A stretch of 64,000 bases of DNA from Stigmatella ashevillena (GTDB taxonomy: Bacteria > Myxococcota > Myxococcia > Myxococcales > Myxococcaceae), in assembly GCF_028368975.1 (NCBI RefSeq), contig NZ_JAQNDM010000001.1, positions 558,001-622,000 of the forward strand. The letters are read 5' to 3'. Positions 1 to 8,421 of the stretch are shown here, piece after piece (position 1 is the stretch's first letter; every line of letters starts with the position of its first letter). Under the pieces are notes generated by a model. The model searched no databases. It worked only from the letters and a program-made list of their open reading frames with translations, and had not been told where the DNA came from. The position numbers and the translations under genes were made by a program.

Positions 1-1463
1 GTGACCATGTCATCCACGTAGACGCTGAGGGTAGACCCCACGGCCACCACTCGGACATGGTGAACCGTATTGGCGGCAAGAGACGCCGCCACCGACGCAA
101 TCGTCGTCCAGTTGTTGTCCGCCTTGCCCAGGAACACCTGGCCTTGCTCGAAACCGGCGAAGTACCCCTGGTAGGCATCCGTCCCGGTCTCCAGGCGGCT
201 GGCCCGGAACATCAGTCCCGCGTTGCCAGCGGCACCAAGCGTGATGTCGGCATCGAGCGTGCCATTCGAGAAGAGCACGCCCGCAGGAATCGCCTTCGCG
301 CCAGGATGGGCCGCGACGGTCAACTGGCTTCCAGACACGGCCCAGCTTCCCCCGTAGACACTCCAACCATTCGCGTTGCCGTCATTGAAGTCATCGCTGA
401 ACGGGGTCTCCCATCGCGCCGTCTTGGCAATGACGGGCGCCAAGAGCTTGGCGATCTTCACGTGCCCGCTCTCCGAAGGATGCAGGTCATCGCTGAAATC
501 CGAAGTCCCCGGCGTCACCCAACCACTGGTGTCCACATAGTACAGCTTCGTGTCACCGGCGGAGATCCTCGCGTTCACGGCGGCCAGCGTGGGGGCCACC
601 TTGAATCCCCCGAAGGTCCTCAGCGCGAAGAGGATGGCGTTCGGGTGCTGGGCCCGGACGTTCTGCAGAAAGGTGGTGTACGTGCTCTGGAGGGCGGCGT
701 CGGAGATGTTCTTGGTGTTGTCGTTGGTCCCCAGGTTGATGACCACCGCATCGGCCTGATAGCGGGAGAAGTCCCACATGGGGGAAGACGGGTACTGTAC
801 GGTCTGCAGCTTGAAATACTGATTGCTCATTCCGATGCCGTTCGGAGAGAAGCAAGCCACGCCGTCCTGGAGACAGATACCAGAATAGGCAATCTGGGTA
901 TGGTCCGCGTTCAAGGCCTCACCCACCAGCCACGCGTAGTCACTCAAGGCGCCTTGGCTCAGGGCACAGCACCCCGCGGTGATCGAGTCTCCGATGAACT
1001 CGAGCCGCCTGGTCCGGACGGCGGGCGCCTGGGTGGTCGCACCACTGCCCAAGACCAATCCCTGGAACTGCAAGACATCCGACTCGGAGCGGGACGCCAC
1101 CCGCAGGGTGTGCGCTCCAGCGGCCAGCGGCGTTGGGGTCAGATTGATGGTCCCATTGGCCCCCGGGTAATAGACATCCCCTCTTCCGTCGATGCTGACG
1201 TAGAGGTTTGTGGCCGCGGCCAGACGGAGTTGCACCGTCGTGCCAGTGAAGTTGACCCGGAAATAGGCACCCGGCCAGTAGCTCCGATAGACAGACGCGT
1301 TCGTCTTGTCCCACCTGCCCACGTAAAGAATGTTCGCATCGGAGGGAGAACCATCCCCCGTGGCCGCGGCCGCCAGGGGGCTGCTCGCGAGCCCTGACAT
1401 GAGAAGCACACAGACCGCCGTCAACACGGTTACGAGCCATCGCATCCTGAATCGATTCGTCAT
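1..1463 (-). CDS. Secreted GDSL/SGNH-family esterase with C-terminal LamG-like domain (3' end off window)
   Basis: The gene runs leftward from an ATG at 1463 and leaves the window without a stop, so the C-terminus is missing. It opens with a signal peptide (MTNRFRMRWLVTV, hydrophobic core, Ala-rich cleavage region). Next comes a CE2-like beta-sandwich segment, then an SGNH hydrolase core with FIGDSIT (nucleophile Ser), LGTNDN (block III) and DLHPSESGH (catalytic Asp/His). The last part (SDDFNDGNANGW onward) resembles a LamG/concanavalin-type domain. This order is typical of extracellular carbohydrate esterases, so deacetylation of a polysaccharide is inferred. A GGAGG lies upstream of the ATG. 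The gene is divergent from the DUF2071 gene. Confidence 0.85.
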   Translation of the reverse strand, partial: MTNRFRMRWLVTVLTAVCVLLMSGLASSPLAAAATGDGSPSDANILYVGRWDKTNASVYRSYWPGAYFRVNFTGTTVQLRLAAATNLYVSIDGRGDVYYPGANGTINLTPTPLAAGAHTLRVASRSESDVLQFQGLVLGSGATTQAPAVRTRRLEFIGDSITAGCCALSQGALSDYAWLVGEALNADHTQIAYSGICLQDGVACFSPNGIGMSNQYFKLQTVQYPSSPMWDFSRYQADAVVINLGTNDNTKNISDAALQSTYTTFLQNVRAQHPNAILFALRTFGGFKVAPTLAAVNARISAGDTKLYYVDTSGWVTPGTSDFSDDLHPSESGHVKIAKLLAPVIAKTARWETPFSDDFNDGNANGWSVYGGSWAVSGSQLTVAAHPGAKAIPAGVLFSNGTLDADITLGAAGNAGLMFRASRLETGTDAYQGYFAGFEQGQVFLGKADNNWTTIASVAASLAANTVHHVRVVAVGSTLSVYVDDMV

Positions 1464-1592
1464 CACCCTGGCCTCCGCTCCTGGTCTCAAAGAATAGATT
1501 TCTCCAGGAAAACAACTTAATATGCTCTGGCTCGAAATACGGGTCAATCTGCTTTCAGTGCATTCAAGAGCGCTTGGTACAGTGTCGGCACC

Positions 1593-2387
1593 ATGGGTGC
1601 TCGAACGCAGTCCCCAGAACCTGACACCTCCGCCGTGGAGCGCTTCATCCCGCGTCCCAAGAGCGGCCTGTGGGACGTGACGACCCTCCTGCTCGACTTC
1701 GCCATCGTCACCTACGCCGTCGAGCCCGAGGCGCTCGCGCGGCATCTGCCGCCGGAATTCGAACCGGACACATTCGTGCTGGGAGATGGACGCCGGGTGG
1801 CACTCGTTTCCGCCGTCCCCTTCAGGGACCAGGACTTCCGCTTTGGCTTCGCCCCTTTCATCCGCGCGAGCATGGGACAGACCAACTACCGGGCCTACGT
1901 GCGCTACCGAGGCGAGCGCGCGGTCTGGTTCTTCGGCACCTCCCTCGATTCGTTCTGGGTCTGGGTGCCGCGCTCGGGGTGGAAGCTGCCGTGGCACTCC
2001 GCGCGCATGCGCTTCGAGACGCGCTGGACGGGCGACTCTTGTGAGCACTACCGGCTCGACACGGAGGGCTCGTGGGGCCGCGCGCAACTGGAGCTGACGG
2101 GCACGCAGACCCCCATGGGCTGCCTGGAGGGTTTCCGAGATGAGGAGGAGACCGCGTGGATCCTTACCCACCCGCTGCGAGGCTTCTACTCCCGCCGGGA
2201 TGGAAGGCTCGGCACGTACACAGTGTGGCACGAGCGGCTGCGGCTCCACCGTGCCACCGTCCGCGAAGCGCGGTTCCAGGTCTTCGAGCACCTGGGGCTG
2301 ACCACGGCGAAGAGCGTGCCTCACTCCGTGCTGGTGCAGCAGCGCACCGAGTTCATCATCTTCCTGCCACCGCGGCCCCTGGTCTGA
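1593..2387 (+). CDS. DUF2071 (YqjF-like) family protein
   Basis: This 264-residue soluble protein matches the DUF2071/YqjF pattern, an acetoacetate-decarboxylase-like fold of unknown reaction. Family features are an N-terminal [21 protein letters not shown] segment, a central FFGTSLDS strand, an LTHPLRGFY stretch and a hydrophobic FIIFLPPRP end. No signal peptide or membrane helix is visible. The ATG at 1593 gives the expected length. It is divergently transcribed from the esterase gene, about 130 bp away, and is followed by a decayed ynfA fragment. Family assignment is fairly firm, function is unknown. Confidence 0.75.
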   Translation: MGARTQSPEPDTSAVERFIPRPKSGLWDVTTLLLDFAIVTYAVEPEALARHLPPEFEPDTFVLGDGRRVALVSAVPFRDQDFRFGFAPFIRASMGQTNYRAYVRYRGERAVWFFGTSLDSFWVWVPRSGWKLPWHSARMRFETRWTGDSCEHYRLDTEGSWGRAQLELTGTQTPMGCLEGFRDEEETAWILTHPLRGFYSRRDGRLGTYTVWHERLRLHRATVREARFQVFEHLGLTTAKSVPHSVLVQQRTEFIIFLPPRPLV

Positions 2388-2429
2388 CCGGGTTCCCCTT
2401 GCAGGGGCAGCCCACGCCATGGGACGGAG

Positions 2430-2614
2430 TGGCGGATGTTCGTCCTCCTGCGGGCGCCGCACGCACCTACGCGGCCTATGGCGGCGTCTACATCGGCGTG
2501 GCGCTGGTGTGGCTATGGGTTGTCGAGGGTGAGCGACCCAGCGCTTGGGACATCGCAGGGGCCTTGGTGGCACTGGCGGGGATGGCCATCATCGTGCTGG
2601 CACCTCGCAAATGA
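2430..2614 (+). pseudogene. Remnant of UPF0060/YnfA membrane protein (C-terminal half only)
   Basis: The reading frame that ends at the TGA at 2612-2614 contains [30 protein letters not shown] and [12 protein letters not shown]. These are hallmark blocks of the C-terminal half of YnfA, a four-helix membrane protein of about 108 residues. Only two helices remain. Upstream the frame runs without a break into the end of the DUF2071 gene read in another phase. A short run in a third phase (MFVLLRAPH at 2436) may be displaced YnfA sequence. It is interpreted as a 5'-truncated, non-functional relic. Confidence 0.6.
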
Positions 2615-2643
2615 TTCCCTCCCCCCCAGCGGGCCCAGCGGCC

Positions 2644-3138
2644 TCACGGAGTGGAGGGGGCTGGCGAGGACTGCGGCGCATCCGCAGGAGGCGGCGCGGA
2701 ACTCTGCGGAGAAGACGGCGGCGCATAGTCTTGCGGCGCGGAGTCCTCGCTGGATCCCCTGGCGCAGGTGTACTCCACCGTGCGCGAACCGAGCAGGAAG
2801 GACATGACGGCTGCGCCGCTCGTCGCGCAGGAGGTCTGCCGCGAGTCGGACTCGTTGCGGCATATCGCCGCGCCCGCCACGGCGCCCGCCACCCCCAAGC
2901 CGATGTTGATGAGCCAGTCCGCGCCGCTCATCTCGCTCTCCGCCCGGGCCAGGCCATTGCGGCACTCGCGTCCCGCAGGCGACGAGAGGGGAACCACGCC
3001 CGCGATGGTGAACCACTGGCGGTCCGAGTACTGACGGCTCTCGGGCGCGCGATCCGTGACGATGCTCGTGTGGTAGCACCCCGCCTGGCTCGCCAGCATG
3101 GCCACAGCGGCAGCCACCACTCCAAACCGTTCCGACAT
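2644..3138 (-). CDS. Bor-like lipoprotein
   Basis: This 164-residue protein has a signal segment ending ASQAGC, which could serve as a lipobox. The mature part begins GCYHTSIVTDRAP, continues through WFTIAGVVPLSS and ECRNGLARAES, and ends its conserved part with VEYTCA. That order matches the Bor family (lambda Bor/Iss-like outer-membrane lipoproteins). A Gly/Ala-rich hydrophobic stretch (IGLGVAGAVAGAAI) lies mid-protein. The C-terminal 45 residues are Pro/Ser/Ala-rich and probably disordered. In enterobacteria Bor proteins are linked to serum resistance. No such role is implied here. It converges on the ynfA remnant. Confidence 0.6.
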   Translation of the reverse strand: MSERFGVVAAAVAMLASQAGCYHTSIVTDRAPESRQYSDRQWFTIAGVVPLSSPAGRECRNGLARAESEMSGADWLINIGLGVAGAVAGAAICRNESDSRQTSCATSGAAVMSFLLGSRTVEYTCARGSSEDSAPQDYAPPSSPQSSAPPPADAPQSSPAPSTP

Positions 3139-3284
3139 GATGCGTCCCTCTCCATCTGAGCCGGGGCGGTCGCGCCCGGCGTGTCCGCGTTTCTCTCCAA
3201 GGCAGGCTTTAGCGAATCTCTTCCAGGGAAGCCATCTCTCTGTCCGTTATGTTCCCGGTCTCTCTCTCAGCGAGGCCCCACCCC

Positions 3285-4922
3285 ATGGCGAAGAAGACGT
3301 CCTCCCCCCGGCCCGACAAGGACCGCCTCATCCAGCAGCTCCAGGCCGGAAGGCTCTCCCGCCGCGGCTTCTTGACCCTGCTCGGCCTGTCGGCCACGGC
3401 GGTGGGAACCCAGACGCTCTTCAGCTGTTCGGACGCATCCTCGGATTATGACTACATCATCGTGGGCGCGGGCTCCGCGGGGTGCACCCTGGCGGCGAGA
3501 CTGCTCACCGGTTCGGATGCGCGCGTCCTGCTGATCGAGGCCGGTGGCACGAACGAGCGCGAGGAGATCCGTGACTTCAGCCAGTCCTGGAGGCTGACGC
3601 TGCCCGGCTCCGAGACCGATTGGGGCCACAAGTCGGTGCCGCAGCGCGAGCTGCTGAACACGCCTCAGTCCTATTCCAGTGGCAAGGTGCTGGGGGGCAG
3701 CAGCTCCATCAACGGCATGGTCTGGGTGCACGGCAACAAGGCCGACTTCGACGGCTGGGCCGCCGCCGGATGTCCTGGCTGGGACTTCAACAGCGTCCAG
3801 CCTTCCTTCCAGGCGGTGCTTCAGGCGATCCAGCCGTCTTCCGCGCTGACGTCGCGCAACGCGCTGGCCCAAGCCATTCTCGAAACGGTGGCCGGTCTCG
3901 GCCACCCACGCAACCCGGACTACAACGGCGAGCAGCAACTGGGCGTGGGCTATACCCAACTGAACGTGCTGGAAGATGGCAGGCGCCAAGATGCCTTCAC
4001 TGCCTTCGTGGCGCCGCACGCGGACAACCCCCGGCTGAGCATCCTGATGGGGGCCCGGGTCAAGCGCCTCTCCGTGCGCGGACAGAAGGCGGAAGGGGTC
4101 ATTCTCGATCAGGACGGCGTGGAGAAGACGCTGAAGGCAGGGCGGGAGATCATCGTCTGCGCGGGCACCCTCCACACGCCCCACCTGCTGATGCTCTCGG
4201 GCATTGGCGACCCGGCGGAGCTGGAGCGCCATGGCATTCCCGTGGTGGCGGCGATACCGGGCGTGGGCAAGAACCTGCACGATCACCTCATCTCGGTGGT
4301 GGCCCGCAAGCTGTGGCGGCCCGAGCCGATCTCCCATGTCACCTCCATGGATGTGAGTATCTTCTTCGGGGAGGGGCCGCGGCCGGGAATGCCGAAGTTC
4401 GAGGTGCAGGTCTATTACATGCGGCACGGCTGGTCGACGTACCCCTCCGAGGCGGTGGCCTTTGGCCTCATCAACTTGCACCCCACGAGCCGGGGCACCG
4501 TGACGCTGCGCTCGGCGGACTTCCAGGACGCGCCCCTCATCGATCCAAACTTCCTGGGCACACCGGAGGACAAAGCCCACCAGCTCGAAGGCTACAAGGC
4601 CATCCGGGCCATGCTCGCCGCGCCCAGCTTGCGTGACTGGGTGGAGGGGGTGGAACACACGCCGGGGCCAGACGTCTCGACAGACGAGCAACTCCAGGCC
4701 GCCTTGAGCAAATATTCCGAGAGCGATTTCCACTCGGTGGGCACGTGCCGGATGGGACAGGATGGCCTGGCGGTGGTGGACCCTCAGCTCCGCGTGGTGG
4801 GCCTGCAAGGGCTGCGGTTGGCGAGCGCCGCCATCATGCCCACCGTCCCTTCGGGAAACACCAACGCGGCCAGCATGATGGTGGGTGATCGTGCCGGAAG
4901 GCTGATCCTCGACCCAAGCTAA
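3285..4922 (+). CDS. GMC-family FAD oxidoreductase, Tat-exported
   Basis: The 545-residue protein starts at the ATG at 3285. An in-frame ATG at 3249 would only lengthen the leader. It carries a twin-arginine-type signal (SRRGFLTLLG) followed by the dinucleotide-binding motif DYIIVGAGSAGC. GMC signature blocks follow: GKVLGGSSSINGMVW, then AGTLHTPHLLMLSGIGDP, and the C-terminal FHSVGTCRMG (catalytic His) and PSGNTNAASMM. The family contains choline and glucose oxidases and alcohol dehydrogenases, and the substrate cannot be read here. It probably acts in the periplasm after export of the folded FAD enzyme. It stands alone between the Bor-like gene and a membrane-protein gene. Confidence 0.9.
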   Translation: MAKKTSSPRPDKDRLIQQLQAGRLSRRGFLTLLGLSATAVGTQTLFSCSDASSDYDYIIVGAGSAGCTLAARLLTGSDARVLLIEAGGTNEREEIRDFSQSWRLTLPGSETDWGHKSVPQRELLNTPQSYSSGKVLGGSSSINGMVWVHGNKADFDGWAAAGCPGWDFNSVQPSFQAVLQAIQPSSALTSRNALAQAILETVAGLGHPRNPDYNGEQQLGVGYTQLNVLEDGRRQDAFTAFVAPHADNPRLSILMGARVKRLSVRGQKAEGVILDQDGVEKTLKAGREIIVCAGTLHTPHLLMLSGIGDPAELERHGIPVVAAIPGVGKNLHDHLISVVARKLWRPEPISHVTSMDVSIFFGEGPRPGMPKFEVQVYYMRHGWSTYPSEAVAFGLINLHPTSRGTVTLRSADFQDAPLIDPNFLGTPEDKAHQLEGYKAIRAMLAAPSLRDWVEGVEHTPGPDVSTDEQLQAALSKYSESDFHSVGTCRMGQDGLAVVDPQLRVVGLQGLRLASAAIMPTVPSGNTNAASMMVGDRAGRLILDPS

Positions 4923-4967
4923 AGTAAGTCACCCCTCTCTGGGTTGCAGAGCGGCTAGACTCCGGGA

Positions 4968-5657
4968 ATGGACCTTCTGCCTCGTATCGTCCTCTGCACC
5001 CTCCTGGCACTGCCGACCCTGGGCCGTGCTCAAACAGGTGATGCACCGGTCGCATCCCCCGAGCCCTCTCCTCCACCCCTCGTTACTTCTCCACCGGACA
5101 CCCAAGCGCCTCCCAGCGTTGGGGAGATCATCCCACGCGATCTGGAAGATGAGCGGCCTCGCAGGCCGTACCTGATCGTGCCGCGCATCCTGCTCAGCTC
5201 TCTGGCGGGCACCGTCGCAGGGGCGGGCGGCACATTTCTGGGGTTTCTGGTGGGCTCCGGGATCAACGATTGCGACCTGTTCGATGACGTGTGCGGTGAC
5301 AAAACATTGTATGCCTATGGCATTCCCACGTTGATCGCGGCGGGCTCCTTGTCCTCTCTGGCGGTGTACGGGGTCGGCAGCCTCCTGGATGGCAGGGGCA
5401 GCTTCCTGCCCACGCTGTTGGGAGGATTCGTGGGTGCTGGTGCCAGCATCGCGTTCCAGGACCTGGCAGGCTACGGGGTGATTTTGCTCATCGCGCCCCT
5501 GAGTGCCGTGGGTGCCATCCTCGGCTATGAAATCTCCGGAGCCCTCTGGGAGCCCGCCCCCCTCCCCCAGCAGGCCCGCTCAAGCCTCCAGGTGCTCCCG
5601 GTGCTGGGGCTCACGCCAGACGGAGGCGTCCTGGGGGGACTCACCGGCCGCTTCTGA
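4968..5657 (+). CDS. Exported membrane protein of unknown function
   Basis: The protein has 229 residues. An N-terminal signal peptide (MDLLPRIVLCTLLALPTLGRAQ) is followed by a Pro/Ser/Thr-rich linker. At least three Gly/Ala/Leu-rich hydrophobic segments follow, roughly residues 75-95, 120-140 and 150-190. This resembles myxobacterial envelope proteins with glycine-zipper-like helices. No catalytic motif is visible. It lies 45 bp after the GMC gene and only about 13 bp before the glucosidase, so it may share a transcript with one or both. Function not recognised. Confidence 0.7.
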   Translation: MDLLPRIVLCTLLALPTLGRAQTGDAPVASPEPSPPPLVTSPPDTQAPPSVGEIIPRDLEDERPRRPYLIVPRILLSSLAGTVAGAGGTFLGFLVGSGINDCDLFDDVCGDKTLYAYGIPTLIAAGSLSSLAVYGVGSLLDGRGSFLPTLLGGFVGAGASIAFQDLAGYGVILLIAPLSAVGAILGYEISGALWEPAPLPQQARSSLQVLPVLGLTPDGGVLGGLTGRF

Positions 5658-5670
5658 CAAGGAAATGAAC

Positions 5671-7368
5671 ATGCCCCCTCCCAATCCCCCCCCTCACATT
5701 CCCTGGTGGAAGGACGCCATCGTCTACCAGATCTACCCCCGCAGCTTTCAGGACAGCAACGGGGACGGAATCGGCGACCTGCGCGGCATCATCCGGCGGC
5801 TCGATTACCTCAAGCGCCTCGGCGTGGATGTCCTCTGGCTCTCGCCGATCTATGCGTCCCCCAACGACGACAACGGCTACGACATCTCCGACTACCGCGC
5901 CATCATGCCCGAGTTCGGCAGCATGGCCGACTTCGAGGAACTCCTTCGCGAAGCCCACGCGCGCGGCCTGAAGATCATGCTCGATCTTGTCGTGAACCAC
6001 ACCAGCGACGAGCACCCCTGGTTCATCGAATCCCGGGCGAGCCCGCAGTCCAACAAGCGCGATTACTACATCTGGAAGCAGGGGCAGAACGGCCAGCCCC
6101 CCACCCGCTGGCAGTCGTACTTCAGCGGCCCCGTGTGGGAGAAGGACGAACGGAGCGGCGAGTTCTACCTGCACCTCTTCAGCCGCAAGCAACCCGATCT
6201 GAACTGGGAGAACCCCGCGGTGCGGCGCGAAGTGCACGACATGATGCGCTTCTGGCTCGACAAAGGCGTGGACGGGTGGCGCATGGACACCATCAACATG
6301 CTCAGCAAGCCCCCCCACTACCCCGAGGGACAGCCCATCCCCGGAACAACCCTCACCGAGGGCCAACCGCACTTCCTGAACGGCCCGCGCATTCACGAGT
6401 TCCTTCAAGAGATGCACCGCGAAGTGCTCGCCCACTACGACGTGATGACAGTCGGCGAGACCCCCGGAGTGACGCCCGCCGAGGGCGCGTTGTACTGCGG
6501 CCAGGAGCGAGACGAGCTGAACATGGTCTTTCACTTCGAGCACGTGTTCCTCGGAGACGAAACCGCCGAGCGCGGCAAATGGAGCAACCCGCCACTGCGC
6601 CTGCCCGACATCAAACGCGTGCTGGCGCGCTGGCAGACGGAGTTGCACGGCCGCGGCTGGAACAGCCTGTACTGGGACAACCACGATCAGCCGCGCGCCG
6701 TGTCGCGCTTCGGCAATGACCGGGAGTACCGCGTGGAGAGCGCCAAGATGCTCTGCACCGTGCTGCTGTTCATGCAGGGAACGCCCTACATCTACCAAGG
6801 CCAGGAACTCGGCATGACCAACGTGTCCTTCGAGAGCATCTCACACTACAAGGACATCGAGACCCTCAATGCCTACAAGGTGCTGCGCGACGAGCACGGC
6901 TGGGACGATGCCCGCGTCCTCGCGGGCGTGTATGCCCGCGGGCGGGACAACGCCCGAACGCCCATGCACTGGTCCGGAGGAAAAAACGCGGGGTTCACCG
7001 AGGGCACGCCCTGGATCGCCCTGAACCCCAACTATCCGGACATCAACGCCGAGGCAGCCGAAGCGGAGCCGCACTCCGTCTGGCACCACTACCGGGACGT
7101 CATCGCGCTGCGCAAAGCCTTGCCGGTCGTTCGGGACGGCACCTTCACCCTCCTGGACCCCGAGCACCCGACCGTCTTCAGTTACATCCGGGAAGACGCT
7201 CACACCCGGTTGCTCGTGGTCGGCCACTTCCATGGCCAGACCGAGGCCTACCGGATTCCCCCCGAGTTCGTCGGCGGAGCGGTGCTCAGCAACAACTACC
7301 CATCCCTCGAGGGCGCGCAGGAGTTGCAGTTGCGGCCCTACCAAGCGGTGGTCCTTCGCGCCCGCTAA
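5671..7368 (+). CDS. GH13 alpha-glucosidase (oligo-1,6-glucosidase type)
   Basis: This 565-residue (alpha/beta)8 glycoside hydrolase begins WWKDAIVYQIYPRSF, typical of the oligo-1,6-glucosidase/trehalulose-synthase branch. Catalytic motifs are in order: DLVVNHTS (region I), GWRMDTINMLSK (region II, nucleophile Asp), VGETPG (region III, acid/base Glu) and YWDNHDQPRAVSRFG (region IV). QPDLNWENP and the RTPMHW block before domain C also fit. The start was set at 5671 because AAGGA at 5659-5663 is well spaced from it, while the ATG at 5665 is too close. There is no signal peptide, so it probably hydrolyses imported isomaltose- or sucrose-type oligosaccharides in the cytoplasm. Confidence 0.92.
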   Translation: MPPPNPPPHIPWWKDAIVYQIYPRSFQDSNGDGIGDLRGIIRRLDYLKRLGVDVLWLSPIYASPNDDNGYDISDYRAIMPEFGSMADFEELLREAHARGLKIMLDLVVNHTSDEHPWFIESRASPQSNKRDYYIWKQGQNGQPPTRWQSYFSGPVWEKDERSGEFYLHLFSRKQPDLNWENPAVRREVHDMMRFWLDKGVDGWRMDTINMLSKPPHYPEGQPIPGTTLTEGQPHFLNGPRIHEFLQEMHREVLAHYDVMTVGETPGVTPAEGALYCGQERDELNMVFHFEHVFLGDETAERGKWSNPPLRLPDIKRVLARWQTELHGRGWNSLYWDNHDQPRAVSRFGNDREYRVESAKMLCTVLLFMQGTPYIYQGQELGMTNVSFESISHYKDIETLNAYKVLRDEHGWDDARVLAGVYARGRDNARTPMHWSGGKNAGFTEGTPWIALNPNYPDINAEAAEAEPHSVWHHYRDVIALRKALPVVRDGTFTLLDPEHPTVFSYIREDAHTRLLVVGHFHGQTEAYRIPPEFVGGAVLSNNYPSLEGAQELQLRPYQAVVLRAR

Positions 7369-7390
7369 GCGGCTCCACGCCGCATGCGGC

Positions 7391-8208
7391 CTAGTCTTCG
7401 AGGTGGCTGCCGCCGAACGTCGTCTCGAAGTGCCGCTCGACCTCTTCTCGAGGCCGAGTGGGCAGAACGGGCTCGACATAGAGATCCCAAAGAAGGGGAT
7501 CCGCTTCCCTGCCACGATCGCGCCGAAGTTCCAGCGTTGCTCGGGGGACTTGAAGTTGAAGTCAGGGCCACTGAAGCGCTGCGGAACAACGGTGAGTGTC
7601 TCGCTCCGCTCGGTGAGGTTCGCAGAGAAGACGACCTCCTGCTTGATGAGGCCAAGGGCTGACGTGAAGGAGTAGCCGAGTTTCTGATACCACGCGCTGT
7701 AGAGCATCGGCTGGAGCGTCTTGTACTGCTCGTTCATCAACGTCATCTTGGCGTGGAGCAGGGGCTTGTTGATGACGGCGTACTCGAGCCCCGCGGTGCG
7801 GTACTCCTCGATCATTCCCTCCTCGCGCTTGCAGATCTTCTTGACGACTTCGAGAGGGTTCCAGTTGTTCCTTTGGGCGATGGCAAGACAAATGAAGGAA
7901 GGCCCAAGCTCCTTGAAGACTGTGAGCGTCCCAGTGATCAACTGCTGGTAGACGAGCGGGCGCGAGAACGAGGGGAACTGGGTGTCCGTCTGGTCGTAGA
8001 TGTTCGTGACGATGAAGGCGGCAGCGCCCGGAAACAGCAATGCAGGGTTGGTAAGCTGCATCTGCGCGTAGACGCCTGCGGCAAAATCCACCTGTTTCCG
8101 GGGCTTGATCTTGGCAAACGACTTCCAGAACTCGCCGAAGCGGTCGTAAACCGACTCGATGCTGGACTTGAGGCGAACCGGTTTGAACTCGTGAGGGTTC
8201 TCGCGCAT
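7391..8208 (-). pseudogene. Gene of unknown function with an apparent frameshift near its 3' end
   Basis: From the ATG at 8208 (AGGAG just upstream) a convincing protein of about 220 residues reads through YDRFGEFWKSFAK, YAQMQLTNPALLF and FSANLTERSETL to FNFKSPEQ. In that frame it then degenerates into Arg/Ser-rich sequence running antisense through the glucosidase gene. A single phase change near 7520-7560 instead gives LELRRDRGREADPLLWD, YVEPVLPTRPREEVERHF and FGGSHLED, ending at TAG 7391-7393. That end is protein-like and stops just outside the neighbouring gene. No known family was recognised. It may be a true mutation or a sequencing error. An 8-bp hairpin and an operator-like palindrome lie upstream. 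Confidence 0.6.
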
Positions 8209-8225
8209 GCAACGCTCCTGACGAG

Positions 8226-8245
8226 GGACTTCGGCAACGAAGTCC
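8226..8245. promoter_or_regulatory. Perfect 8-bp hairpin upstream of the 8208 gene
   Basis: GGACTTCG at 8226-8233 and CGAAGTCC at 8238-8245 are exact reverse complements around a 4-base GCAA loop. The element lies 18-37 bases upstream of the start codon at 8208, immediately before its AGGAG ribosome-binding site. It could fold in the 5' leader or be a protein-binding half of the regulatory region. Confidence 0.4.
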
Positions 8246-8268
8246 TGTCAGACTGCCATCATTCTCAA

Positions 8269-8294
8269 TTCACTGTAAACCTGTTTACACTGAA
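8269..8294. promoter_or_regulatory. Operator-like inverted repeat TTCACTGTAAAC-CT-GTTTACACTGAA
   Basis: Two 12-base arms separated by CT are reverse complements except at one pair. The core TGTAAAC..GTTTACA is perfect and AT-rich in a GC-rich genome. It lies between the divergent starts at 8208 and 8422. This shape is typical of TetR/GntR-type dimer operators. The regulator is not encoded next to it. Confidence 0.55.
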
Positions 8295-8421
8295 TCACAG
8301 GGATCCACGCGCAGCTGTCCACCAACACACGCCTTCCTCTCCTTCGTGGCCATGAGTTGTCGCCGCCCCCTCGTCCCCTGGGCTTGGCTGCCTCCGCCCC
8401 CCCCGCATGAGGAGCCCTCGC

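Noticed and set aside
57-1397. 446-codon plus-strand open frame
   Set aside because: It is antisense to the GDSL esterase, has Arg/Gly-rich composition and no domain. An effect of GC-rich codon use.
3267-4808. 513-codon minus-strand open frame opposite the GMC gene
   Set aside because: Shadow of the GMC gene in a GC-rich genome, His/Arg/Gly-rich.
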